From Burkholderia sp. S171 (GTDB lineage: Bacteria; Pseudomonadota; Gammaproteobacteria; Burkholderiales; Burkholderiaceae), in NCBI RefSeq assembly GCF_009766085.1, contig NZ_LMUF01000016.1:40396-104395 (forward strand): 64,000 nucleotides of DNA. The letters are read 5' to 3'. Position 1 is the stretch's first letter. Every line of letters begins with the position of its first letter. The notes beneath the pieces were generated by a model, which was not told where the DNA came from, did no database searches, and worked only from the letters and a program-made list of their open reading frames with translations. Of this stretch, positions 16,783 to 25,577 are shown piece by piece. The translations under genes were made by a program, and so were the position numbers.

Positions 16783-17708
16783 GATTTTTCAGGCCACGAC
16801 GCGCCCGTCAGTTTCACCGATACATCCCACAGTTTAGCGGCAACCGCAGCGTCCTTCGCCTGGGGATAAATGCGGGCCTCGATGGGCGCGCCCTTCATCT
16901 CCTGGAATCCGTTCGGGCCGTAATAAGCCGCGGGCCGTGCATCCGGCGAGGTCGCCGCCAACAGAGTAGGCAATGCCCCTTCAGCGGCGCTATGGCTCAG
17001 GAACGGCATCATCGCGCGGCTGATCAACGACAACACGCCCGAGCTACCCGGCCCGTTCGCGATGAGATCGGTTCGCGCAAAACCCGGATGCGCGGCGTTG
17101 CTCATGAGACGCCAGCCGTTTGCGTCGCTGCGGCGTTGCAGTTCCAGCGCGAACATCAGCATTGCGAGCTTCGACTGTTCGTACACCGGCCATGCTTTAT
17201 AAGCACGCTCGCCTTGCAGGTTATCGAAGGCGATCTTGCCTCGCCGATGTGCAATGCTGCTCAAGTTCACCACGCGCGGCGCCGCGCTTTTTTCCAGCAA
17301 CGGCAGCAACTGCGCGGTCAGCGCGAAGTGACCGAGATAGTTGGTGCCGAACTGACGCTCGAAGCCATCGACGGTTCTTTCACGCTTGGGCAACATCATC
17401 ACGCCGGCATTGTTCACAAGCAGATCGATCGCCTCGCCTTCTGCAAGCAGCCGCTGCGTCGCGCTCGAGATCGACGCGAGACTCGCGAGGTCGATAGATT
17501 CGAAACGGATCCGGGCATTCGGCACTTCGCGGCGAATACGTTCGAGAGCTGTACGCCCTTTCGCGTCGCTGCGTCCGGTGAGAATCACTTCTGCGCCTGC
17601 CCGGGCCAGTTCGAGCGATGTTTCATAACCCAATCCGCCCGTCGCGCCGGTCACCAGCGCGCGTTTGCCCGATTGCGGGGGAATGTCGGCCGTGGTCCAT
17701 GTACTCAT
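16779..17708 (-). CDS. SDR family oxidoreductase, retinol-dehydrogenase-like
   Basis: A 309-residue classical short-chain dehydrogenase: TGATGGLG at 20-27 binds the cofactor, NNAG at 99-102, catalytic S near 150 (VVNLSSIAHRRG), Y176 and K180 (YEQSK). R46 and S47 after the second strand (LTGRS) favour NADP. GGAGGA precedes the ATG. It is the first gene of a two-gene unit with the atypical SDR, and a sequence resembling the TetR operator lies 27 bases upstream. Likely substrates are small carbonyls; the name retinol dehydrogenase describes the subfamily, not the bacterial substrate. Confidence 0.88.
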   Translation of the reverse strand: MSTWTTADIPPQSGKRALVTGATGGLGYETSLELARAGAEVILTGRSDAKGRTALERIRREVPNARIRFESIDLASLASISSATQRLLAEGEAIDLLVNNAGVMMLPKRERTVDGFERQFGTNYLGHFALTAQLLPLLEKSAAPRVVNLSSIAHRRGKIAFDNLQGERAYKAWPVYEQSKLAMLMFALELQRRSDANGWRLMSNAAHPGFARTDLIANGPGSSGVLSLISRAMMPFLSHSAAEGALPTLLAATSPDARPAAYYGPNGFQEMKGAPIEARIYPQAKDAAVAAKLWDVSVKLTGASWPEKS

Positions 17709-17734
17709 GTGCTCATCCTCCAGATGTTTTTGCG

Positions 17735-17748
17735 TGAGTAATCAGTCA
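17735..17748. promoter_or_regulatory. TetR operator-like site before the SDR operon
   Basis: TGAGTAATCAGTCA matches the perfect palindrome upstream of the adjacent tetR gene at 11 of 14 positions. It lies just before the SDR ribosome site, where a bound repressor would block transcription. Confidence 0.5.
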
Positions 17749-17802
17749 TTAAAACGTTGAGAAAACCGGCAACAAAACGTGCCCGCTTGATCAACCGGTC
17801 AT

Positions 17803-18387
17803 TCAACTATCTGCGATGCGGGCGATGCCATTCCAGAACACCTTGAATCCAATCTCCCGATACTGACCCGCTTCGTTCGGGCACGCGGTCATGAAGGCCA
17901 TCGTCGTTTCGGCCATCGACTTCATGCTTGCCGCAATAAACGCAACCGGGTAAGCGTGCAGGACCTGGGTGTCGATGTTGTGCTGCGCAAGCGCTTCGAT
18001 CTCGGCAAATGGTTCGTAGCCGACCGCCTTTGATTCTTCGCTGACTATGTCCGCCACCGACAACTGGTCGAGCACATTCAGCCGCTGCGGATTCGCGACA
18101 CCCCAATCGACGAAGGCGTTCCACAGGTACTCAAGCCGGTCGCGCAAGGGCCCCGTCCGGGGGAACCGGGTCATCAGGGCATCGGCCAGATCGAGCTTGA
18201 TGGACCGGTATAACGCGTTCACCAGATCGTCCTTCGTCCGGAAGTAAGTGAACAGCGTCCCTTCCGCGACACCCGCCTGCTTCGATATAGCCGATGTCGG
18301 CGCAGCCGCGAGCCCGCGTTTGGCAAAAACCTGTTCTGCGGCGAGCAGCAGTGCATTGTGTTTGTCGTCGCTTTTGGGTCGAGCCAT
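17803..18387 (-). CDS. TetR-family repressor, probable controller of the SDR pair
   Basis: A 194-residue protein with an N-terminal helix-turn-helix (LLAAEQVFAKRGLAAAPTSA then VAEGTLFTYFRTKDDL, about 15-55) and a helical ligand domain. The ATG at 18387 is chosen because MARPKSDDK is a common TetR beginning; a longer frame runs through the operator region. It lies upstream of the SDR pair on the same strand, and similar dyads occur before both transcription units, so autorepression and repression of the SDRs are likely. The inducer is unknown; by analogy it may be an aldehyde or quinone handled by the enzymes. Confidence 0.85.
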   Translation of the reverse strand: MARPKSDDKHNALLLAAEQVFAKRGLAAAPTSAISKQAGVAEGTLFTYFRTKDDLVNALYRSIKLDLADALMTRFPRTGPLRDRLEYLWNAFVDWGVANPQRLNVLDQLSVADIVSEESKAVGYEPFAEIEALAQHNIDTQVLHAYPVAFIAASMKSMAETTMAFMTACPNEAGQYREIGFKVFWNGIARIADS

Positions 18388-18426
18388 GGTGCGTGATCGA
18401 ATCGATGGGTGGATCGATATGATTAA

Positions 18427-18440
18427 TGAGTGAGCACTCA
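18427..18440. promoter_or_regulatory. TetR operator palindrome upstream of tetR
   Basis: Perfect dyad TGAGTG-AG-CACTCA, 40 bases upstream of the tetR start. A related copy lies before the SDR gene (17735-17748). Confidence 0.55.
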
Positions 18441-18632
18441 ATTATACCGAATTTTGAGATACCGGCAAGACGATGGCGAAAAACCGAGCCTCAGATGTCA
18501 AATAAACATTACCAAGCGGGCGGGATGGACCAAATCTTGCCCGTGCTAGCATCCGGCAATTGCATTGCCAAGGGTGACCAGACGTTGAAGCTCACGCTGG
18601 TTCCCTGGCCTCCGCCTCATTTCAGGGATCTC

Positions 18633-19700
18633 ATGAATAGCCGCTCGGTTCACCAGAATTTCTTCCACCTCCTGCTGTTTGTTGTCACGGTTGCGCTCTG
18701 CTGGATTTTGCTGCCGTTCTTTGGCGCGATCTTCTGGGGCACGATTCTCGCGATCCTGTTCCAGCCGTTGCAGCGTTATCTCGCCGCTAAATTCGGCAAG
18801 CGGCGCAATCTGGCGGCGTTCGCCACGCTGGGTTTGACGATCGTGATCGTGATCCTGCCGCTCAGCTTCGTCGCGGCAACGCTGGTCCAGGAAATCGGCC
18901 TCGCGTACGCTCAGGTCAAGGCTGGCCAGCCCAATTTCACGACCTACTTCCAGCAAGCCATTCACGCGCTGCCAAATTCGGTACAGACGCTGCTCGGCCG
19001 CTTTGGACTCACCGATATCCCGAGCATCCAGCAACGGCTGACCAGTGGCGCCGCCGCGATCAGCCAGTTCGTCGCCTCGCAAGCGCTGAGCATTGGCCAG
19101 AACACGTTCCAATTCGTGATCAGTTTCGGCGTGATGCTGTATCTCGTGTTTTTCCTGCTACGCGACGGCGGCGAGATCGGCCGGCGCATCCGCCGCGCCC
19201 TGCCCTTGGACGATGAACCCAAGCAACACCTGATCGCCAAGTTCACGACCGTCGTCCGGGCAACCGTGAAGGGCAATATCGCCGTTGCGGCCGTCCAGGG
19301 ATTCCTCGGCGGCATGATCTTTATGTTCCTCGGTATCCAGGGCTCGCTGCTGTGGGGCGTCCTGATGGCGTTCCTATCGCTGCTGCCGGCCATTGGCGCC
19401 GCGCTGGTCTGGGCGCCGGCAGCTGCCTATTTCCTGCTCACTGGCGATATCTGGCGTGGCGTGATCCTGATCTTGTTCTGCGTGGTGGTGATCGGCTTAG
19501 TGGATAACGTGCTGCGTCCCATCCTGGTCGGCAAAGATACAAAAATGCCGGACTGGGTAGTGCTGATTTCGACGCTGGGCGGAATGGGATTGTTCGGGAT
19601 CAACGGCTTCGTGATTGGACCGCTGATCGCCGCGCTGTTCATGGCGAGCTGGGATCTGTTCACGCAAGACGAGGAAGCCCGGAAGATCGATAAGGTCTAG
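18633..19700 (+). CDS. AI-2E family transporter (PerM/YdiK-like permease)
   Basis: A 355-residue polytopic inner-membrane protein. Three helices at the N-terminus (FFHLLLFVVTVALCWILLPF, FGAIFWGTILAILF, LAAFATLGLTIVIVILPLSF), a long soluble segment (about 95-150), then a further bundle with SLLPAIGAALVWAPAAAYFL and GLVDNVLRPILVG, hallmarks of the family. The start at 18633 is chosen for its AGGGAT site and normal length; a longer frame to 18426 runs through the TetR operator. Some members export autoinducer-2 or act as Na+/H+ antiporters; the role here is open. A bidirectional terminator follows. Confidence 0.85.
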   Translation: MNSRSVHQNFFHLLLFVVTVALCWILLPFFGAIFWGTILAILFQPLQRYLAAKFGKRRNLAAFATLGLTIVIVILPLSFVAATLVQEIGLAYAQVKAGQPNFTTYFQQAIHALPNSVQTLLGRFGLTDIPSIQQRLTSGAAAISQFVASQALSIGQNTFQFVISFGVMLYLVFFLLRDGGEIGRRIRRALPLDDEPKQHLIAKFTTVVRATVKGNIAVAAVQGFLGGMIFMFLGIQGSLLWGVLMAFLSLLPAIGAALVWAPAAAYFLLTGDIWRGVILILFCVVVIGLVDNVLRPILVGKDTKMPDWVVLISTLGGMGLFGINGFVIGPLIAALFMASWDLFTQDEEARKIDKV

Positions 19701-19736
19701 GGTCTCTGGTCCAAGGTTTAGGCCCGGCTCAATAAA

Positions 19737-19774
19737 AACCGGCTCGCTGATTAACTCAGCGAGCCGGTTTTTTA
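19737..19774. terminator. Bidirectional rho-independent terminator
   Basis: A 14-bp perfect stem (19737-19750 with 19756-19769), five-base loop, T-run on the right and A-run on the left. It separates the convergent AI-2E and spoVR genes. Confidence 0.9.
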
Positions 19775-19813
19775 TGCCTGAATGAACGATGGCGACGCAC
19801 GAAAACAAATAAC

Positions 19814-21334
19814 TCAGCGTTTCTCCGCTCCGGTGTATTTGCAATCGAAGCGCTTTCTCACTGTTCCGTTTTCGTCGACGCTCTCTAGATAGACGTCGAA
19901 TTGCCACAGCCGCGCCATGTGTTTGAGCACCTCTTCGCTGTCATTGGTTAAATGACGGTTATCGGTCATGAAATGGCGCAGCGTCAGGCTGCGATCGCCA
20001 CGAGTATTCACCGAATAAACCTGGATGTTCGGCTCACGATGATGCATGTCGTACTGCCGCGACAACGCCTGGCGAACATACCGGTATCCGCTTTCGTCGT
20101 GAATAGCAGACACTTCCAGCGAGTCGCGCATATCGTCGTCGAGAATGGAGAACAGGCGCATTTCTCGAATCAGATGCGGCGATAAATACTGCGCAATAAA
20201 GCTCTCGTCCTTGAAATTGCGCATGGCGTAATGCAGCGCTTCAAGCCAGTCGCTGCCGGCAAGCTCCGGAAACCATTCGCGATCCTCATCCGTCGGGTGT
20301 TCACAGATGCGGCGAATATCGCTCATCATGGAAAAACCCAACGCATACGGGTTGATGCCGCTGTAATACTGCTTCGTCACAGGCGGTTGATACACCACGT
20401 TACTGTGCGAGTGCAGGAACTCCATCATGAAACCGTCTTCCAGACGGCCTTCCGAATAAAGCGTATTGAGCAGCGTGTAGTGCCAGAACGTGGCCCACCC
20501 TTCGTTCATGACCTGCGTCTGCCGCTGCGGATAAAAATACTGACCGACCTTGCGGACAATGCGAATGACTTCGCGCTCCCACGGCTCAAGCAGCGGCGCA
20601 TTTTTCTCTGCAAAATACAGCAGGTTTTCCTGGGGTTCCGGCGGATAACGGCTTTCAATCTCCTCCGCCGTGGTCGCTTTTTTATTCGGCAGCGTGCGCC
20701 AGAGTTCATTAACTTGCGACTGCAAATACGCTTCGCGTTCGCGCCGCGCGGCCACTTCCTTGGCCAGCGACAACTTCTGAGGCCGCTTATACCGGTCCAC
20801 GCCATAGTTCATCAACGCGTGACACGAGTCGAGCAGTTCCTCCACCCGGTCAATGCCATGCCGTTCCTCGCATTCCGCGATGTAATTCTTCGCATAAACG
20901 AGGTAATCGACAATGGCGTGCGCGTCTGTCCACAGCCTGAACAGATAGTTGCCCTTGAAAAACGAGTTGTGTCCGTACGCCGCGTGCGCGATGACGAGCG
21001 CCTGCATCGTCATCGTGTTCTCTTCCATCAGGTACGCAATGCACGGATTCGAGTTAATGACGATCTCGTACGCCAAGCCCATTTGCCCGCGCCGATAACT
21101 CTTCTCGGTGGACAGGAAGTGCTTGCCGAACGACCAGTGCCGATAGTTCACCGGCATGCCGACCGACGCGTAGGCGTCCATCATCTGCTCGGCGCTGATG
21201 AGTTCGAGCTGGATCGGGTAGACGTCGAGCCCATAACGCTGTGCGACACGGGCAATCTCGGTGTCGTATTCCTCGATCAACTCGAAGGTCCAATCCGATG
21301 GACACGGCAACGGCCTTTTTTCCGCCACGTTCAT
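19814..21334 (-). CDS. spoVR: SpoVR family protein (YcgB homologue)
   Basis: A 506-residue cytoplasmic protein of unknown biochemistry. It matches the enterobacterial YcgB pattern: QMMDAYASVGMPVNYRHWSF, AYEIVINSNPCIAYLMEEN, HAAYGHNSFFKGNYLFR, NEGWATFWHY, EFLHSHSNVVYQPP and YSGINPYALGF. The ATG at 21334 has AAGGAGA just upstream and gives a length like YcgB; a frame to 21466 that overlaps the yeaH stop would add 44 charged residues. Third gene of the prkA-yeaH-spoVR operon, which in many bacteria is controlled by the stationary-phase or nitrogen response. The terminator at 19737 ends the transcript. Confidence 0.92.
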   Translation of the reverse strand: MNVAEKRPLPCPSDWTFELIEEYDTEIARVAQRYGLDVYPIQLELISAEQMMDAYASVGMPVNYRHWSFGKHFLSTEKSYRRGQMGLAYEIVINSNPCIAYLMEENTMTMQALVIAHAAYGHNSFFKGNYLFRLWTDAHAIVDYLVYAKNYIAECEERHGIDRVEELLDSCHALMNYGVDRYKRPQKLSLAKEVAARREREAYLQSQVNELWRTLPNKKATTAEEIESRYPPEPQENLLYFAEKNAPLLEPWEREVIRIVRKVGQYFYPQRQTQVMNEGWATFWHYTLLNTLYSEGRLEDGFMMEFLHSHSNVVYQPPVTKQYYSGINPYALGFSMMSDIRRICEHPTDEDREWFPELAGSDWLEALHYAMRNFKDESFIAQYLSPHLIREMRLFSILDDDMRDSLEVSAIHDESGYRYVRQALSRQYDMHHREPNIQVYSVNTRGDRSLTLRHFMTDNRHLTNDSEEVLKHMARLWQFDVYLESVDENGTVRKRFDCKYTGAEKR

Positions 21335-21462
21335 GGTGTCTCCTTCCGACGCCGCGTTTTTGCGAGGCTTCCTGGCCTTTTGTAGCGCGCTGTCTTGTGC
21401 TTTCAGTTCTTCGCCAGGTTTGAGGTGATACCCACGTGCTTCATTATCCAAATGCCGAGTTG

Positions 21463-22728
21463 TCATGCAGCCGCCTGTTGTTTCTCAAACAATTCGCGAA
21501 AGACAGGATAAATATCTGCAGCTGATTCGACTTTCTTCATCGCGAGTTCAGGCGCGCTTTGCGCCAGATGAGCATATTCCACCCAGAGATTCTGCTCTTC
21601 AGGCGCTACTTGAATATACGCAAAATAGCGCACCTTCTGCAAAATGTCCTCGGCAAGCAGCTTCCGGCACTTGGGCGAATCGTCAGTCCAGTTGTCGCCG
21701 TCGGACGCTTGCGCGCCGTAGATATTCCACTCGCTGGGTGAATACCGCTCGTCCATGATCTTCTTCATCAATTCGAGCGCGCTGGACACGACCGTACCGC
21801 CGCTCTCGGTCGAGTGGAAGAAGGTTTCTTCGTCCACTTCTTCGGCGCGCGTGTGATGCCGGATGAAGACGACTTCGATCTTTTCGTAATTCCTGTTCAG
21901 GAACAGGTACAAAAGGATGAAGAAACGCTTCGACAGATCTTTGCGCTGCTCGTCCATGGAACCGGACACGTCCATCAGACAAAACATCACTGCCTTGCTT
22001 GATGGCGTGGGCTGCTTGGTCCGGTTGACGTACCGCAAGTCGAATGGGTCGATGAAAGGAATTCGCGTGATGCGCCCTTTCATGATCACGATATCGGCTT
22101 CCAGCCGCGCGATTTCCTCAGGGTCGCCTTTCTCGTCCAGGAGCACTTCCAACTGGCGCTCCAACTCGTGCAGCTGACGGGATAACGGCGACCCTAACGC
22201 GATCCGCCGCCCCAGCGCACTGCGCAGCGAGCGGACGACATCGATATTGTTCGGCGTTCCTTCAGCCGAAAACCCTGCCCGCACGTTTTTCCACGTGGGC
22301 ACGGCGGCTAATTGAGTTTTGACCAGACGCGGAAGCTCGAGGTCGTCGAAGAAATACTGCATGAACTCTTCTCGCGACAACTCGAATACGAAGTCGTCCT
22401 GCCCTTCGCCCTCGTTACTCGCGGTCTTGCCACCCCCGCCCCCACCGCCATTCGGGCGCGCAATCTTGTCGCCACGAATGTATTCGGCGTTACCCGGATG
22501 CACGAGCTCGCGCTTTCCGCCAGGGCCATGCCGGAACGACGGTTCGGCGATGTCCTTCTTCGGAATCGTGATGCTTTGCGTGCTCTGGATGTCTTTGATG
22601 CTTCGATCCCGAACGGCGTCCGACACCGCGCGGCGAATATAGTTTTTGACACGACGCAAAAAGCGTTCGCGATTGGCAATGCTCTTGTTCTTGCCGGCTA
22701 ACCTGCGGTCGATGATTTGATGCAGCAC
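21463..22728 (-). CDS. yeaH: YeaH/YhbH family protein (DUF444)
   Basis: A 421-residue protein of the DUF444 family. The GTG at 22728 (GGGAGA upstream) gives the standard N-terminus HQIIDRRLAGKNKSIANRER; a longer frame to 22809 is unlikely. Features: nucleic-acid-like basic N-terminus, a Gly-rich linker (GGGGGGGKTASNEGEGQDD) and a von Willebrand A-like domain with the metal site MDVSGSMDE. YeaH is a proposed partner or substrate of the kinase PrkA/YeaG, whose gene lies 248 bases upstream on the same strand. YeaH and YeaG together affect survival under nitrogen starvation in E. coli. Confidence 0.92.
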   Translation of the reverse strand: MLHQIIDRRLAGKNKSIANRERFLRRVKNYIRRAVSDAVRDRSIKDIQSTQSITIPKKDIAEPSFRHGPGGKRELVHPGNAEYIRGDKIARPNGGGGGGGKTASNEGEGQDDFVFELSREEFMQYFFDDLELPRLVKTQLAAVPTWKNVRAGFSAEGTPNNIDVVRSLRSALGRRIALGSPLSRQLHELERQLEVLLDEKGDPEEIARLEADIVIMKGRITRIPFIDPFDLRYVNRTKQPTPSSKAVMFCLMDVSGSMDEQRKDLSKRFFILLYLFLNRNYEKIEVVFIRHHTRAEEVDEETFFHSTESGGTVVSSALELMKKIMDERYSPSEWNIYGAQASDGDNWTDDSPKCRKLLAEDILQKVRYFAYIQVAPEEQNLWVEYAHLAQSAPELAMKKVESAADIYPVFRELFEKQQAAA

Positions 22729-22976
22729 ATCCAGTCTCCCGCGTAATTGGCGAGGAAGCGAAGCGCCCATGGCCTTGAACCGCGCGCTGCGGCGCCGGCC
22801 GTAAAGCACTCGCCAAGGTGCTCGCGGTTCGCCGGTTTGCGGCCGGCGTCACGCGAACGTATGACTATAAAACTAGCGACACAATACTGATTCAATCACG
22901 TTTTGCCTGGTTTCGCTGAGCACTCATTTCTCTCCCGATAAAAACACGACGAAAACATCTTCATCTAGATGACGCA

Positions 22977-24899
22977 TCAGGACGACTTCCGTACCCGGAG
23001 ATACCAGTCGCAGAGCAGCCGAACCTGCTTCGGCGTGTAGCCCTTCGCGACCATGCGGTTGACGAAGTCTTCATGCTTGCGCTGTTCTTCCGCCGATCCT
23101 TTGGCGTTGAACGAGATCACCGGCAGCAGCTCCTCCGTGTTCGAGAACATCTTCTTCTCGATCACCACGCGCAACTTCTCGTAGCTGATCCACGCCGGAT
23201 TCTTGCCGCCATTCGCGGCCCGAGCCCGCAGCACGAAGTTCACGATCTCGTTGCGGAAGTCCTTCGGGTTGCTGATGCCAGCCGGTTTCTCGATCTTCTC
23301 GAGTTCCGCATTCAACGAAGCCCGGTCGAAACTTTCTCCCGTATCGTGATCGCGGAATTCCTGGTCCTGGATCCAGAAATCGGCGTACGTGACGTAACGG
23401 TCGAAGATGTTTTGCCCGTACTCCGAATACGATTCCAGGTACGCGGTCTGAATCTCCTTGCCAATGAACTCGGCATACCGCGACGCCAGGACGTCCTTGA
23501 TGAACGACAGGTATTTCTGTTCGGTTTCCGGCGGGAATTGCTCGCGTTCGATCTGCTGTTCGAGCACGTACATCAGGTGCACCGGATTGGCCGCGACTTC
23601 AGCGGAATCGAAGTTGAATACCCGGGAAAGAATCTTGAACGCGAACCGGGTTGAAACGCCGTTCATGCCTTCATCGACACCCGCAAAATCGCGGTACTCC
23701 TGGAACGACTTTGCCTTCGGGTCCGTGTCCTTCAGGTTGTCGCCATCGTAGACCTGCATCTTCGAAAAGAGGCTGGAGTTTTCCGGCTCATGCAGACGCG
23801 TGAGCACGGCCATTTGCGCCATCATCTTCAACGTGCCCGGCGCGCAAACTGCGTTCGTCAACGAAGAATTACGCAGCAGCTTCTCGTAGATCTTCATCTC
23901 TTCGCTGTAGCGCAGGCAGTACGGCACCTTGACCACGAAGATACGATCGAGCAGTGCTTCGTTGTTCTTGTTATTGCGGAAAGTCTTCCATTCCGACTCG
24001 TTCGAGTGAGCCAGGACCACGCCGTCGAACGGGATTGCACCGAAGCCTTCCGTGCCCTTGAAGTTGCCTTCCTGGGTAGCGGTGAGCAGCGGGTGCAGCA
24101 CCTTGATCGGAGCCTTGAACATTTCGACGAATTCAAGCAAGCCCTGGTTCGCGAGACACAAGCCGCCGGAATAGCTGTAGGCGTCAGCGTCGTCTTGCGA
24201 AAAAGTTTCGAGCTTGCGAATGTCGACCTTGCCGACGAGTGACGAGATGTCCTGATTGTTCTCATCGCCCGGTTCGGTCTTGGCGATACCGATCTGGCGC
24301 AGGATGGAGGGATAACGGCGAACGATGCGAAACTTGCGGATGTCGCCATTGAATTCGTGAAGGCGCTTCACTGCCCACGGGCTCAGGATGTTCTTGAGAT
24401 AACGGCGCGGGATGCCGTATTGCTCTTCGAGTATAGGGCCGTCTTCGTCGTAATCGAACAGCCCAAGCGGCGACTCATTAACGGGCGAACCCTTGATTGA
24501 ATAGAACGGAACACGCTCGGCGAGTTGCTTCAGACGTTCGGCAATAGATGACTTGCCACCGCCCACCGGCCCCAGCAAATACAGAATCTGTTTCTTCTCT
24601 TCAAGACCCTGAGCAGCATGTCTGAAGTACGACACCACTTGCTCGATCACTTCCTCCATTCCGTAGAACTCACGGAACGCCGGATACACCTTGATGACCT
24701 TGTTTGCAAACACACGCGATAAGCGCGGATCGGTACGAGTGTCGACGGACTCCGGTTCCCCGATGGCCGACAACATCCGTTCGCCCGCTGTTGCATACGT
24801 TGCAGGATCGTCTTTGCAGAGCGCGAGATACTCTTCGAGCGAGAATTCCTCCTCGCGGGTTTTTTCGAAGCGGGTCGCGAAACTGCTGTAGATATCCAT
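22977..24899 (-). CDS. prkA: PrkA-type serine protein kinase / AAA+ ATPase (YeaG)
   Basis: A 640-residue protein, the length of E. coli YeaG (644). It carries an AAA+ module with Walker A GPVGGGKSS (110-118) and a Hsp90/kinase-like C-terminal PrkA region (RILKNILSPWAVKRLHEF; FEKTREEEFSLEEYLALCKD at the start). Recent work on relatives describes AAA+ protease or chaperone activity as well as kinase activity, so the enzymatic label is uncertain. GGAGG precedes the ATG by five bases. First gene of the prkA-yeaH-spoVR operon; the 678 bp upstream contain an array of short 11-bp repeats that may be regulatory. Confidence 0.93.
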   Translation of the reverse strand: MDIYSSFATRFEKTREEEFSLEEYLALCKDDPATYATAGERMLSAIGEPESVDTRTDPRLSRVFANKVIKVYPAFREFYGMEEVIEQVVSYFRHAAQGLEEKKQILYLLGPVGGGKSSIAERLKQLAERVPFYSIKGSPVNESPLGLFDYDEDGPILEEQYGIPRRYLKNILSPWAVKRLHEFNGDIRKFRIVRRYPSILRQIGIAKTEPGDENNQDISSLVGKVDIRKLETFSQDDADAYSYSGGLCLANQGLLEFVEMFKAPIKVLHPLLTATQEGNFKGTEGFGAIPFDGVVLAHSNESEWKTFRNNKNNEALLDRIFVVKVPYCLRYSEEMKIYEKLLRNSSLTNAVCAPGTLKMMAQMAVLTRLHEPENSSLFSKMQVYDGDNLKDTDPKAKSFQEYRDFAGVDEGMNGVSTRFAFKILSRVFNFDSAEVAANPVHLMYVLEQQIEREQFPPETEQKYLSFIKDVLASRYAEFIGKEIQTAYLESYSEYGQNIFDRYVTYADFWIQDQEFRDHDTGESFDRASLNAELEKIEKPAGISNPKDFRNEIVNFVLRARAANGGKNPAWISYEKLRVVIEKKMFSNTEELLPVISFNAKGSAEEQRKHEDFVNRMVAKGYTPKQVRLLCDWYLRVRKSS

Positions 24900-25212
24900 G
24901 CTACCTCCTCGCCGAAGTCAGAAAGCAATGTGTGCGCGGCGCGCCTAATCAGAACAACATCGCTTCAGTTCATCCTAAACCTATTCGAATTTTTTTTCAT
25001 GCAAATGCGTTGTTGATTTGCTTCGAAGTATTCCTAGCTTGGTGGAATATTTTCGTTCACCTACAATCATCATCCCGACTCGCGAAACGTTCTCCGCATT
25101 GGCTGCATAGCCTTGCTGTACAAGCCCCGGACCCATGCGACATGCTGGCAGCCTAACCCACTGACTGCTGCTGCCGACGGTTCAGCGTTGCCCGCATTTA
25201 TGCATTGAGCGC

Positions 25213-25288
25213 TTATGCCGCGCTCATGCTGAGTTGTCCCAGTGTTGTCCCCCGCTCATCCACAAGTTATCCACCGGTTATCCCATAT
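25213..25288. repeat. Seven short units at 10-11-bp spacing, DnaA-box-like
   Basis: Starts at 25213, 25224, 25234, 25245, 25256, 25267 and 25278: TTATGCCGCGC, TCATGCTGAG, TTGTCCCAGTG, TTGTCCCCCGC, TCATCCACAAG, TTATCCACCGG, TTATCCCATAT. All begin T(T/C)(A/G)T; two are within one mismatch of the DnaA box TTATCCACA. Two more units (TTATAGCTCGC, TTATGCTCCGG) follow at 25426 and 25437. Confidence 0.7.
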
Positions 25289-25480
25289 ACGCTTCGTAGC
25301 GCCGGAACGATGCAACGTCCAGTGCGTTTTTTTGACATCGACTCTGCAATGCCATTCGATTGCAGGCGTCTCAAACGCAATGCGCCTCTCTTACTAAACG
25401 ATGCGCACGCGCATCCGTTGACCGCTTATAGCTCGCTTATGCTCCGGATATACCCGCTCGGCAGACAGGGATTTAGACGC

Positions 25481-25509
25481 AAAAAAAGCACTCGAATGAG
25501 TGCTTTTTT
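25481..25509. terminator. Terminator of the hydratase gene
   Basis: A 12-bp stem (25482-25493 with 25498-25509), loop GAAT, A- and T-runs on both sides. It lies downstream of the minus-strand gene ending at 25578. Confidence 0.85.
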
Positions 25510-25577
25510 GATGTAACAGGCGCGCATGAATATCTCCGCACGCCCCTGTCACGGTGCGTTGAAAGGCCGCAAAAATG

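Larger units (their letters stand above)
24900..25577. other. Upstream region of prkA, no gene seen
   Basis: Contains an AT-rich stretch (24975-25010), a 76-bp array of repeated units (25213-25288), two more units at 25426-25447, and a terminator (25481-25509). Frames here are short and lack coding bias. Confidence 0.6.

Noticed and set aside
20231..21385. 384-aa plus-strand frame opposite spoVR
   Set aside because: Antisense shadow of a conserved gene, without domains.
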